Source: Morganella psychrotolerans
GTDB taxonomy: Bacteria > Pseudomonadota > Gammaproteobacteria > Enterobacterales > Enterobacteriaceae
Length of the DNA: 64,000 nt
Direction: 5' to 3'
Assembly: GCF_001676055.1 (NCBI RefSeq)
Contig: NZ_LZEX01000002.1
Location: 62,001-126,000, forward strand
Shown: one piece after another, positions 49,024 to 58,654 of the stretch
Numbering within the stretch: the stretch's first letter is position 1
Layout: each line of letters opens with the position of its first letter
The notes under the pieces: model-generated
The model's database searches: none
The model's input: only the letters and a program-made list of their open reading frames with translations
What the model was told of the DNA's origin: nothing
Translations under genes and position numbers: made by a program

Positions 49024-50354
49024 ATGAAACGTGTAATCAAACCGGTTTTTTTATCTTTTCTCGTATTACTGTCACTTTACAGTGTGACCGCCGAAGCCCG
49101 CTGTGTCCGCAAAAATACCACAGCAACAGGTGCAGATAAATCAGGTCTCGGTACCGGACTTGGCAATATCAATATGACCAGCGCTTATTTACAGCCAGTC
49201 GGAACGATATTGGCATCATCCGTGACCAGTTGGTCACAATCCCCTCTGTTTCCGGATCCGGACACCGTTCTGTATGAATGTGATTTAGCCGATAAAAATG
49301 ATATTTATGAGTTATTTGCCACAAACGGAGATGACCGCCACGGCGGGTTTCACGATATCGGAAAAATTGACGGATATGAAAACTATTTCGCCACCTGGTT
49401 TCCCTATACCGCCATCAAATTTACACACATGAATTCAGGCAAGACTTTTACCCGGTTCTGGCAACAAACTCCTATCACCACTTACGGCACGGCTAACGGA
49501 AAAATCCAGATCAGGGTCCGTGATATCAGTGCAATGAAAGTGGATTTGATAAAAGTGAGTACTATTCCGCCGCGGGGCGGAGCAAGCTACTACTGCGGAT
49601 CGAACAGCATGGCGCCGACAACCGGAAATTCAACATACACCTGTAACCAACCTAATTCCTACATTATATTTAAAGGGCCGACCGGTTTCACCTATCCGAA
49701 AGAAGGCACTGATTCCGCCTATAATTATCAGGGATTTAATTACTCCTGGTGGATGTCAACCGGCATGAACGGCTCACCGGTTTCCGGTTATTCACATGCT
49801 GCGACCTGTGCTGCACGTAATGTGACGCCACTGGTTGAACTGCCGCGTATTTCTGCCGCTCAGCTGAATGCCGGTCAGACAACCAGCAATGTATTTGATA
49901 TTACTGTGGAATGTGATAATGGTGTTATTTCCGGAGTGATAGTAATCAGACATCGATCGGGTTACAAACCTCACAGGATGTTTATCAGAAAGCCCGCCAG
50001 CTCGGGTTGGTAAACAGTGCCGGTGGTGTTGAATATTTATTATCAGATGGCTACGGCAGCGTGCCGTCGGTTGCAACCGGTGTCGGGATAGCGCTCAGCA
50101 ACACCACGACAGGACAGCGGATGCCTTTTGTCGGCTGGGGCGGATGTACAGAATCCACACCCTGTAACCAGGCAACCGCAAGAACAGCAGGATGGTTCCC
50201 TGTATTAACCGGCTCCACGCCGATCGGGTCGTCCTCAGCAGGCTATACCAGCCATCTTATCCAACTGACCGCCACACTGTCCCGCCTGCCCGGGCAGCAG
50301 GCACAACCGGGTAATGTTGATGCAAAGGCCTATGTTCTGATTAAGGTGCAATAG
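49024..50354 (+). CDS. Fimbrial tip adhesin, second operon, frame broken
   Basis: About 443 residues if restored. The signal peptide (about 1-25) is followed by a receptor-binding domain and, from residue ~255, a pilin domain with CAARNVTPLVELPRISAAQLNAGQ. The first frame goes wrong after VECDNGVISG and stops at 50013. The rest of the pilin domain, SDSNQTSIGLQTS, QKARQLGLVNSAGGVEYLLSDGYG and a donor strand ending AYVLIKVQ, is in another frame up to 50354. Adding one base near the GG at 49933-49934 restores it. The downstream chaperone is nine bases away. Confidence 0.87.
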
Positions 50355-50362
50355 GTACAATA

Positions 50363-51127
50363 ATGGGTATAGATATGAAATCATTATCGCTTATAAAACA
50401 AAATATAATTTTACTGATCACAATGATATCGCTGATGATAACCACCAGTGCCGTTGCAGGCATGCTTGCATCATCAACACGGATCATTTTTCAGGATAAT
50501 ACATCGCGGAAAACATTATTGCTGGCTAATACTAATGACTATCCTGTCTTAGTTCAGACCTGGGTGGATGATGGTGAAAACAGCGGAACACCCGGTGAAG
50601 ATAAATACCCGTTCGTCGCTATTCCGGCAATATTTCAGTCAGATGCAAAATCCCGCAGTAATCTTGAGCTTATTTATAACGGAACGCCGCTGCCTGATGA
50701 TCGTGAATCGGTATTCTGGCTGAATTTATATGAAATACCGGCAATAAAAACGGCGGATGCAGAAAAAAACAAAGTATTGATGGCGATGAATACACAATTA
50801 AAAATTTTCTATCGTCCGGCCGGGTTAAATACAAAATTTGATGACCGGCTGAATGCGCTGATATTTTCTTATCACCGCCAAAACGGGCAGGATACTATTG
50901 TGTGCCGGAACCCGACACCTTATTACATCTCATTATCATCACTGTCACTAATCCGGGATAATCAGTATTATCCTGCGACAATAATGCCGGACATGATGGT
51001 CGCACCTTTCGGAGAAAAAACCTATGTCATCACCTCTCCGTCATCCGAAAACACCGGAAAAATAAGTACGGAAGCAATCATCATTGATGATAAAGGGAAT
51101 TCGCATACTATATCTCGTTTATTATAA
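50363..51127 (+). CDS. Second fimbrial chaperone of operon
   Basis: 254 residues. The start could be 50363 or the internal ATG at 50375; the signal peptide follows either. PapD motifs: STRIIFQDNTSRKTLLLAN, the DDRESVFWLNLYEIP motif and KIFYRPAGL. It is the second chaperone in this operon and is only distantly like the first. It may be dedicated to the adhesin, as in fimbriae with separate tip chaperones (inference). Confidence 0.94.
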   Translation: MGIDMKSLSLIKQNIILLITMISLMITTSAVAGMLASSTRIIFQDNTSRKTLLLANTNDYPVLVQTWVDDGENSGTPGEDKYPFVAIPAIFQSDAKSRSNLELIYNGTPLPDDRESVFWLNLYEIPAIKTADAEKNKVLMAMNTQLKIFYRPAGLNTKFDDRLNALIFSYHRQNGQDTIVCRNPTPYYISLSSLSLIRDNQYYPATIMPDMMVAPFGEKTYVITSPSSENTGKISTEAIIIDDKGNSHTISRLL

Positions 51128-51297
51128 CCCATTTTATATTCACCAAGATATATAACAATCAATCAGATTATTTTCATCTGTGTTTTTTTACTCATATTAT
51201 AATTACAAACGTAAAATAATTTTTCAATACACCTTTCACTAATGAAATATAGTTAGTAATATAGAGCTGCACATAATAGTGCTAACTTAGTAAGTAA

Positions 51298-51335
51298 GAA
51301 GTCCTCCGGGAAGGATTCCTGAAGGACTTCTTTTA
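51298..51335. terminator. Bidirectional terminator
   Basis: GAAGTCCT and AGGACTTC enclose a second short stem, with CTTTTAT on the plus side. It lies between the convergent fimbrial operon and acuI-type gene and can serve both. Confidence 0.8.
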
Positions 51336-51341
51336 TATCAT

Positions 51342-52325
51342 TTAATTATTAACATCTACCACAACCCGTCCCCGAATTTTACCATCCAGTAAACACTGAG
51401 CTGCCGGAATCGCTTCCTCTAACGGAATAACACGGCTGATTTCAGCCAGAACATGTACATCAGCTAACTCTGCCAGACTCTCCCACGCAGCTTGTCTTAC
51501 GGCATGAGGACACATAACACTGTCGATCCCGATTAAACTCACGCCTCTGAGAATGAAAGGTGCGACAGTGGCGTTAAAATCCATTCCCTGAGCCAGACCA
51601 CAGGCTGCAACAACACCACCATATTGTGTACCCGCACAAACACCGGCCAGCGTATGGCTGCCCACACAATCAATCGCGGCGGCCCATCTTTCTTTTGTCA
51701 GTGGTTTACCCGGTGCTGATAACTCACTGCGATCAATAATCTCTTTAGCGCCCAGCGTATCAATCAGATAGGCGGTATCCAGTGTACGGCCGGTGGATGC
51801 AATCACATCAAAACCGAGTTTTGCCAGTAATGACACCGCAAAACTACCCACACCACCGCTGGCACCTGTGACCAGCACTTTGCCGGACTCTTTGGTAATC
51901 CCTTGTTTAATCAGGGCGTGAACCGCCAGCATTGCTGTGTAACCCGCGGTACCAATCATCATTGCCTGTTTGGTTGTCAGCCCTGCCGGTAACCGGGTCA
52001 GCCAGCTGTCTTTCACTTTCGCTACCTGAGAAAGACCACCCCAGTATTTTTCGCCGACACTCCAGCCATTAAGAATGACTTTATCGCCCACTTTATAGAG
52101 TTCTGAGCTGCTTTCTGTCACGGTTCCGGCAAAATCGATCCCCGGGATCATCGGAAAGCTGCGCACAACAGGACCTTTGCCGGTAATGGCAAGGCCATCT
52201 TTATAATTCAGGGTGGAATAATCAATCTGTACAGTTACATTGTGGTCCGGTAGCTGAGACTCATCCATCTGAGCCATTTTTGCTGTATATCCATCAGTGT
52301 TTTCAATCAAAATGCAATTAAACAT
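51342..52325 (-). CDS. acuI: AcuI/YhdH-type NADPH acrylyl-CoA reductase
   Basis: 327 residues, medium-chain reductase family without zinc ligands. The motif STLNYKDGLAITGKGPVVRSFP and PGIDFAGTV match AcuI/YhdH, and the dinucleotide site is GASGGVGSFAVSLLAKLG. It reduces acrylyl-CoA and may detoxify other electrophiles. It is preceded by a TetR-type regulator gene and by an operator-like site shared with that gene. Confidence 0.9.
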   Translation of the reverse strand: MFNCILIENTDGYTAKMAQMDESQLPDHNVTVQIDYSTLNYKDGLAITGKGPVVRSFPMIPGIDFAGTVTESSSELYKVGDKVILNGWSVGEKYWGGLSQVAKVKDSWLTRLPAGLTTKQAMMIGTAGYTAMLAVHALIKQGITKESGKVLVTGASGGVGSFAVSLLAKLGFDVIASTGRTLDTAYLIDTLGAKEIIDRSELSAPGKPLTKERWAAAIDCVGSHTLAGVCAGTQYGGVVAACGLAQGMDFNATVAPFILRGVSLIGIDSVMCPHAVRQAAWESLAELADVHVLAEISRVIPLEEAIPAAQCLLDGKIRGRVVVDVNN

Positions 52326-52345
52326 AATGTTATCCTTTTAGGAAT

Positions 52346-52368
52346 ATAGACCAGGCGTCTGGTTAATT
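52346..52368. promoter_or_regulatory. TetR-type operator upstream of acuI
   Basis: ATAGACC-AGGC-GTCTGGTTAATT lies 20-43 bases before the acuI start. Only the central block and one other base differ from the site before the tetR gene (53131-53153). The AGACC/GTCT core resembles NemR/AcuR-type operators (from memory). Confidence 0.75.
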
Positions 52369-52466
52369 GTAAAAAAAATTTATTAAATAATCGCCGTCGC
52401 ATTAACAACAGTGAAACTTAATAAATTATTCTGTAACAATCCCGCCGGCAGTATTAAAAGTGACCG

Positions 52467-53098
52467 TTATTTAATTATTTTATTAATAAAAACAGATATA
52501 AACAGATCCAGCGGTTCGCTATTGCGGGTGAGCTTTGCCCGCATAACCGCGCCTTCCCATCCCATCCAGAAAAAAGCTGCCATCAGCCGACAATCCGTGC
52601 CTGCCGGAATAGTATTCATAGCCTGAGCATCCAGCAGACATATTTCCACTTTTTTCTGCCAGCCGCTGATAATGGTATTTAATATTTCACCATATCCGTC
52701 TGGTAAATTCGCTACTTCCTGCCCGAGATTGCCGACTAAACAGCCGCGCAGCCAGTTATATTTTTCCATTCCGGCTTTTGCTGACTGATAAAACTTTTCA
52801 ATCCGTGCCAGAGGCGGTAATTCCGGGTCACACAGGCATTTATCCAGCAGATGCGAAAAGTAATTATCATAACTGTGCATAATCTCAAGACCGAATTGCT
52901 CTTTGCTCTCAAAATAATAGTAAAAAGAGCCCTTCGGCACACCGACTTTCTTCAGTATCCCGTTAATATCTGAGGTCATATAGCCTTTTTCGGTGAACAT
53001 TTCCACACCACTGCGGATAAGCAGCCGTTTAACATCACGCCCGCATCATGGTTTTTCGGCGGTCTTCCGCGTTTTGGTTTTGTGGTTAATGTGTTCAT
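52467..53098 (-). CDS. TetR-family regulator, frame broken near N-terminus
   Basis: About 210 residues when restored. The ATG at 53098 gives MNTLTTKPKRGRPPKNHDAG, a basic arm typical of the group. Adding one base by the CCC at 53040-53042 continues as RDVKRLLIRSGVEMFTEKGY and the helix-turn-helix ILKKVGVPKGSFYYYFESKE. The C-terminal part matches the ligand-binding domain of AcuR/NemR-like regulators. It probably represses itself and acuI in response to electrophilic compounds, as both promoters carry the same site. As read, only a late internal start would allow translation of the intact frame, which would lose the first helix. Confidence 0.88.
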
Positions 53099-53130
53099 CA
53101 CTCAGCATCTCTCCGGTCAGTCATTATAAT

Positions 53131-53153
53131 ATAGACCGATTGTCTTGTTAATT
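53131..53153. promoter_or_regulatory. TetR-type operator upstream of tetR gene
   Basis: ATAGACC-GATT-GTCTTGTTAATT, 18 of 23 positions identical to the site upstream of acuI, located 33 bases before the regulator start and 20 bases from the IS end. Confidence 0.75.
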
Positions 53154-53207
53154 CTATTGGTTTTTTGTATTAGTGTGTGACTTGTCCTGATATAGGTTGA
53201 CAGCTTT

Positions 53208-53993
53208 TCAGTGGTAAGACACCTGATGAACTTCATCAGGTGTCTTGTAATTTGGCGATAAGTGAGGCCGTCGCTGGTTATAAATTCGAATGGATTCTTC
53301 AACCAAAATCTTCGCTTATTCCAGATTCTGTGGCTTTATCAGCAAATACTCCATCTTTAATATCCCGTTCACCCGTTCTGCAAGTGCATTTTGATAGCAA
53401 TCATAACCATCTGTCATTGAACATTGGATCCCGTATTTTTGATGAATATCCTGATATTCAGCAGAACAATATTGTATCCCTCGATCTGAATGATGAATCA
53501 GGGACGATGCTGAGTGGCAAGTCTTCAGTGCATTCAGAAACGCCTGTTTCACCGCCTGTGTTTTCATATTGTTATCTAATTGATAACCAACGATTTTTCG
53601 TGAATATGCATCTGTAATCAGGCTCAGATAGGTATGCCCCTCATGAGTCGGTAAATAGGTAATGTCGGCAACCCAAAGCTGCTCCGGTTTACTGGGTACA
53701 AAGCCAGACTTGATCAAATTCGGATGACAATGAAAACGGTGATAACTCTGTGTTGTCCGGTGATAAGCCCGCTTTGGTGTAACCAACAACCTGTGTGCTT
53801 TCAATAAAGAAAATAAGCGGTCACGTCCCATAACAATTTGTTTTTGCAGTAAAATACGATGTAATTTCCTCACACCCAGCCGAGGTTGATCCATCCTTTC
53901 TGTTTTCACCGCAGAAATAGCGAGAATATTGATGTTATCTCTGTTCTGTAACGCGTCACACCGCTTGTAAAATGCTTGTCGGCTAATGTTCAT
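53208..53993 (-). pseudogene. IS3-family transposase OrfB, in-frame stop
   Basis: The DDE integrase core is present: WVADITYLPTHEGHTYLSLI (first Asp), SLIHHSDRGIQYCS (second Asp) and NALAERVNGILKMEYL (Glu). A TAA at 53318-53316 interrupts it after KPQNLE, yet the same frame continues as AKILVEESIRIYNQRRPHL and ends at 53208 with the family's usual HQVSYH end. CAA to TAA is the simplest change. Translation would normally begin in orfA and shift back one base at A AAA AAG near 54030. The missing 35 residues make activity unlikely unless the stop is read through. Confidence 0.88.
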
Positions 53994-54016
53994 AAACTGG
54001 CAAGCCTTTGTTACCG

Positions 54017-54430
54017 TTAGCCTTCTGACTTTTTTTTCCGTAATAACTCGGCTTTGCGCTTTTTTGATAAACGGACTCCAAAGTCGCTGTCCATGACATT
54101 GACGACGGCTTCAAAGAAATCTGCCTTTAGCCGGGTATCTTCCAGCTCTTTTTCAAGGGCTTTAATACGCTGCTCTGGAGTTAGTGTGGCTGAGGTCTGG
54201 GTCATAGTAGCACCTGGATAGGTTAGACTTGGTGTTCCGGCAGACCAATCTAACCTGCCATGTTTACGAAGCCAAACTAATACTGTAGAACACCCTTGGA
54301 TCCCGTAGTGTTCCTGGGCTTGTTTATAGGTCATTTCGCCTTTTTCTACCTGGTCTACAACGGCTAATTTAAAGGCAAGGGAATAATCACGTTGTGTTCG
54401 TTTACTGTTTGATTTCATGACACTCTCCAA
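54017..54430 (-). CDS. IS3-family OrfA
   Basis: 137 residues. A helix-turn-helix with RTQRDYSLAFKLAVVDQVEKG and QAQEHYGIQG, then a leucine-zipper-like segment (TPEQRIKALEKELEDTRLKA) as in IS3-family OrfA. Its end, RKKKSEG, lies on an A8 run where a -1 shift gives RKKKVRRLTVTKACQFMNISRQ into OrfB. Confidence 0.93.
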   Translation of the reverse strand: MESVMKSNSKRTQRDYSLAFKLAVVDQVEKGEMTYKQAQEHYGIQGCSTVLVWLRKHGRLDWSAGTPSLTYPGATMTQTSATLTPEQRIKALEKELEDTRLKADFFEAVVNVMDSDFGVRLSKKRKAELLRKKKSEG

Positions 54431-54670
54431 CTCTGGTGTGAAAAAGTGTCAACCGTATTCAGGATGGGTCACACAGTAATAATAAACCAGAAATGATACT
54501 TTCTCTTTTTTTTTAAAGAGGTAATAAATTCCATATAAAATCCCACTCGAAAAATATAATTACATTAATAGATATTTGTTTTTGATAAAGTCAAAAAGTA
54601 GTGCTATGTTAGATCGTTTTAAAATGATGAATGCAAAATATAAATAATTTAATAATACAGAGATTACACA

Positions 54671-55857
54671 ATGCGAAGCTCTCATTCTTTTCCCGGTATT
54701 ATTGTCAGATACCGATATAACCCTGATGCGACAGGAGACCAATCTGAACCACCATCTGATGACGATCAGAAAGATGAATTGCACGTAAATTTATGGGAAA
54801 TTGATCTCAATAATTCTTATCCTTTTATGGATATAGGAGTTATGATTTACGATCATGAAAAAATTGAGGCCGTCATGGTTGATTTACCTTGGTCTCTAAA
54901 CAAAAAAAAATATTCATGACTTAGGTGTTAAGCTTAATGGCGAGAAAAGTGTAGCAGCTATTTTCAATGAAGTTGTTCATTATGATGGATTTGCTGAAGG
55001 TAACTTTGCCAATATAAGCTTCATAAAAGATAGCAAAGATACTAACCATTTTTCACTTTTAAGGTTAAACTCTCAATCTTTTAGTTTAGATGAGCTTAAT
55101 TTAAGTAATGATACTCCATGCACTAGGTTAAAAATCTCATTGCCGAGATATCATCATAAAATTAAAAATGAAGAAAAGAGGAAATCAGCCTATATAAGAT
55201 TTCGCATAAAAAAAAGTTCCACCTACAGTATACACTGTTCACTTCACCCAAAATGATAGAGCCTTAATAAGCTCCAGTACTGACACCCGAATAATAGATT
55301 TCAGAATAAATGTTTTAAGAGGTGTGCCAGAGGAATTAATCAATGGAGATGATAATTTAAGATTCCCACCAAACTTAGATAAAATTCATTGCTTTTTGAC
55401 GACGATTCAAGATGAAGAGTGTGTGTCTGTGAGTAAACACTACAATGGATATCGCTCACTTATGGATGAAGATATTTGGAATGAATATGTCAAAAATGAT
55501 AAAACACTACCTATCCAAGAAACTAATAGTATAAAAAATTATTTAGGATATCAATGGACGGCAAAAAACAAAAAAGAGAATCAAGAAAAAATTAAAGATT
55601 TGATCGTATTAGGGAGATTTTCAAAAAAGACTTCTGGTTTGCTTTCGATTTTAAGATTTATGGTAGTAGTGATTATATTAGGAGCTATGGGTAGCGGATT
55701 TTGGGAATTTCTCAGTGACTTAGAACATAAAAACACTGCTAATTTTATCTATTTAATCATAATATTAATAGTTTGCTTTTTAGACAGATTTAGGTTTGCA
55801 AAAAATTGGTTATTTAAAAAAATTAAAGATTCAAAAAAGAAATTTTTCAAAGAGTGA
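54671..55857 (+). CDS. Unrecognised membrane-anchored protein, two frame breaks
   Basis: About 394 residues when restored. I do not recognise the family. Three consecutive frames each stop just after A runs (A9 at 54902-54910 and A8 at 55208-55215). Taking one A from each gives LNKKNIHDLGVKLNGEK and RIKKVPPTVYTVHFTQND. The N-terminal ~240 residues are soluble, beta-rich and acidic. Two membrane helices follow near the C-terminus (about 330-350 and 356-375), then a very basic tail. The base composition is much more AT-rich than the core genome. It is convergent with the kinase-GNAT-ASCH-GNAT operon, touching it at 55857/55858, and may be part of the same cargo module. Confidence 0.7.
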
Positions 55858-56383
55858 CTATTTCAAAAGGCCATTGAAACTAAATTCATTTTTTAATGGT
55901 CTATAATATTGATGATATTCTTCTCCAAATTCAAAACCATAATATTTGAAAATTTTCAAAAACTGACTATTCTGCTCTTCAGAAATTGAGAGCAAAGGAT
56001 TTTTTGTGTTTAATAATTCGAAACTTTTCTCGAATAAGGTCAACCCTATACCTGACCCTTGGAATTTAGGCATTACTTGCAGACAGCAAAGTTTTTTTTT
56101 CAACATTGCTATCTTTTAATATGGCCAATCCAGCCAAATCATCTTGTCTATATTCAAGAATTATTGACCGTTCTCCTGCAATAATACCAGGGATCACGAC
56201 ATTGCTAACCCATGAATTGAACTCAGGATAGAATAGCCGAAGATCGCATAAGGTATCAGTCAAAAAAGAATCGACTTTTCGATCCATTGTTGGATATTGA
56301 AGTAAAAAATCTCTACCGATGAAGTTTGGTTTACCAAACTCAAGTAGAAGGTCGGGCATTTTCAATGGAGAATTTTTATTCAT
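55858..56383 (-). CDS. GNAT acetyltransferase-like protein, frame broken
   Basis: About 174 residues when restored. The first frame ends at 56066 after DSNVEKKTLLSASNA. Removing one T from T9 (56092-56100) gives SNVEKKLCCLQVMPKFQGSGIG, which contains the acetyl-CoA-binding motif A (Q/R-x-x-G-x-G/A: FQGSGIG), followed by NSQFLKIFKYYGFEF typical of GNAT motif B. Last gene of a four-gene operon, 16 bases after the ASCH gene. The substrate is unknown. Confidence 0.8.
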
Positions 56384-56399
56384 AGGTAATTACCCCATA

Positions 56400-56810
56400 C
56401 TATATATATTCAAATTCAAACTGACTCTGCATCTCACTGCTAATATAACAGAAAGACTGTGGTGGTGTAACCTTTCCACCCAAAGTATTTAGATCTATAG
56501 GCCTTTTGTAAATACTCACTTTCCCTATTGCTATTGCTATTGCCTTATCGCGACCTTCGTAATATGAATCAAAATATTTTCTATCAATGCCAGCAAACGA
56601 CTTTGTTATTTTCCAAATCAAATCAGGTGAACCTTGATGTATATTAGTCACTTCGAATTCACCAACTAATTTACCAACTGGCTTCGTAGCATATATCAAA
56701 ACTGTTGTAATTTTTTGTTTAGAAAAATTCACTTTCCTAAACTCAAACCTTTTTTCTCCACTAAGAATTTTATTAACATATTCAGGTTTAATCGATAATA
56801 ATATTTTCAT
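56400..56810 (-). CDS. ASCH-domain (PUA-like) protein
   Basis: 136 residues from the ATG at 56810, which has AAGGG upstream; the longer frame from 56831 is less likely. The start KILLSIKPEYVNKILSGEKR followed by FEFRK is the ASCH signature, with KPVGKLVGEFEV behind it. ASCH domains share the PUA fold and are thought to bind RNA or modified nucleic acid; one member is an RNase, another an N4-acetylcytidine amidohydrolase. It overlaps the upstream GNAT-fusion gene by 23 bases. Confidence 0.88.
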   Translation of the reverse strand: MKILLSIKPEYVNKILSGEKRFEFRKVNFSKQKITTVLIYATKPVGKLVGEFEVTNIHQGSPDLIWKITKSFAGIDRKYFDSYYEGRDKAIAIAIGKVSIYKRPIDLNTLGGKVTPPQSFCYISSEMQSQFEFEYI

Positions 56811-57850
56811 TAACTTGCCCTTCTTCTGCAATCCACCTGAACTGTTCTTCAGTTATCGAAATAAAATCCCATCTAGTTTTAGTGCTAATACCACAATCTT
56901 CGATTAAACGGCCTCTTGTCAATCTTTTTCTAAGAGCACCATTATAGGTAAACTTTATTATATACCTTTTCTTCTTGTTAGTAAAATAATCTTTTAACTC
57001 TTCATTTTTAAATACACTATATGGTTTAACATATTTCATAAAATCACTTTCAGAACAAAATGATTTTATTTGCCTGACCTCTTCAATTACACCAATTGAA
57101 GATACGACTGAGCGGTAATATGCTTTCCCGGTGCCGCCTTTATTTGTCCGATAAATACATATCGCATCACCTTGTTTTAGATTCTTAGTTCTACTAATCC
57201 CAGAAATATATATTTTATGAATACTGTTAGTGTAAGAAATATCTTCCAGTATATCGTGATTTTCATTCCTGAGAATCGAGTCGGGGAGAAATTTCGAATG
57301 GTATTCTGGGTAAATGGCTAAAAGATAGTATTTTTTTCCACCTAAAGTGAGGTGAGGAAAGTCTTTGATTACATCGCCGGTGATATTTTTCATTTTCTTT
57401 ACATAAACATTTTCCACACCATTATTAGTTGTTTTTGAACCATGGAGATTAAATCCATATTTTTCAAGAATCTTTATCAAGGGTTGCTCTTTTTCAAAAA
57501 CGGTTACATATATATAGTCAGAATCCTCGCTAATGGCATGGTCAAAAGTTTTCTTGAGTAATCTTTCTCCCAATTTTGTTCCGTGTGCATTAATTTTGAA
57601 AGTACCTATTTTTAAAATATTACCAATGGGTAATGGTGGCTCAACATCCTTAATTTTTTTTAAGCTCAGGCTTCAGATATATAAAAGCATCTAGTTTCTT
57701 TTTGCCATTATAGAAAACATATGCTTTAGCATTTTCTTCGGCTTTTTTATTAAACCATTTATAAAACTCTTTATAACTTGCTTTCAAAGAGTCAAAAAAG
57801 ACGTCATCAAGGTCTATATCTTTGAAAAAATTATATTTAACATTACTCAT
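56788..57850 (-). CDS. GNAT acetyltransferase fused to PUA/EVE-like domain, frame broken
   Basis: About 353 residues when restored. The first frame (57850-57650) ends at KPELKKN on a T8 run (57654-57661). Removing one base gives KPELKKIKDVEPPLPIGNIL, then the GNAT core INAHGTKLGERLLKKTFDHA with its Gly-x-x-x-Gly acetyl-CoA loop and VFEKEQPLIKILEKYGFNLHG. Residues about 175-350 form a second domain beginning KKYYLLAIYPEYHSKFLPDS, with GDAICIYRT and FSITEEQ-like ends, which looks like a PUA/EVE-type nucleic-acid-binding fold. Its start overlaps the kinase stop as ATGA. Confidence 0.82.
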
Positions 57851-58380
57851 TTATGGTTCCCACTTTGTATGAGTTTTGTATGAATTTTTTTTATTACTTC
57901 ATAATCACTGACATAAAACGATTTAAAAGGAAGATTATATTCTGTAGTAAACTTGAAAGCTTGTTTTTCCTCAATTTCCTGCATTTGTATTATAAGACTT
58001 TCATCCCAAGAAATTTTATCCCTATCCATCAACCTATTACATATCACATCTGTGCTTTCTTTAAGAAGGAGGACCGCTCCTATATTAAGTTTATCAATTA
58101 CATCAAACTCTATTTTTTTTATATTCCCTTCCTTGTCTAATAAGCAAAAGTGTCCATCTAATAAGAAATCGATTCCTGACATTCTATTTATGGCATTTAC
58201 TAAAAAATCTTGATTACTACTAATCTGATCTGTTTTTTTGTATTTATCCCAGGTAATAAAACCTTTTTCTGATTTAATGAGTTCACTAGCACTAAAGAAC
58301 TTAATTTTGAGATCGTTTGATAATTTATTGCATATGGTACTTTTACCGACACCATAAACTCCTGCTATCATCACTATCAT
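57847..58380 (-). CDS. P-loop kinase-like ATP-binding protein
   Basis: 177 residues from the ATG at 58380, with AGGAG seven bases before it; an upstream ATG at 58410 is weaker. Walker A is GVYGVGKST near residue 7. Then come a substrate-like segment FSASELIKSEKG, an LLDGHFCLLD that fits an adenylate-kinase or AAA_18-type Walker B, and a LID-like RLMDRDKISWDE with Arg/Asp residues. A nucleotide, nucleoside or RNA-end kinase is likely; the substrate cannot be told. It leads the four-gene operon. Confidence 0.85.
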   Translation of the reverse strand: MIVMIAGVYGVGKSTICNKLSNDLKIKFFSASELIKSEKGFITWDKYKKTDQISSNQDFLVNAINRMSGIDFLLDGHFCLLDKEGNIKKIEFDVIDKLNIGAVLLLKESTDVICNRLMDRDKISWDESLIIQMQEIEEKQAFKFTTEYNLPFKSFYVSDYEVIKKIHTKLIQSGNHK

Positions 58381-58654
58381 ATTTGCTCCTAAAATCAGCA
58401 GGTTGATCACCGTTCAATGAATATAATCATACAATAGAGTGTAACCAAATGCATCAGTATTGTTCATTCTTCAAGCAAGGGTTAACTCATCGAAGCCCCG
58501 CATCTCAGAGTTGCCTTGCTTTTCTGCCCTTTAGTTGAAAAAGGAACACCGAACCAAAATAAAAATCTAACCAATTGATAAAATTGAATTTCGTGATATT
58601 AATTCATACATAGTATACGGATTTTCTATCCATCTGATATCAAAAGGAGTTGAT

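Larger units (their letters stand above)
53174..54475 (-). mobile_element. IS3-family insertion sequence, about 1.3 kb
   Basis: Left end TGTGTGACTTGTCCTGATAT and right end (reverse complement) TGTGTGACCCATCCTGAATA share TGTGTGAC, TCCTGA and, further in, GGTTGACA: imperfect inverted repeats of about 29 bases. Between them lie overlapping orfA and orfB on the minus strand with a run of eight A for programmed -1 frameshifting. No clear 3-4 base target duplication is visible at the edges. It has inserted just upstream of the tetR operator and marks the start of the mobile region. Confidence 0.9.
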
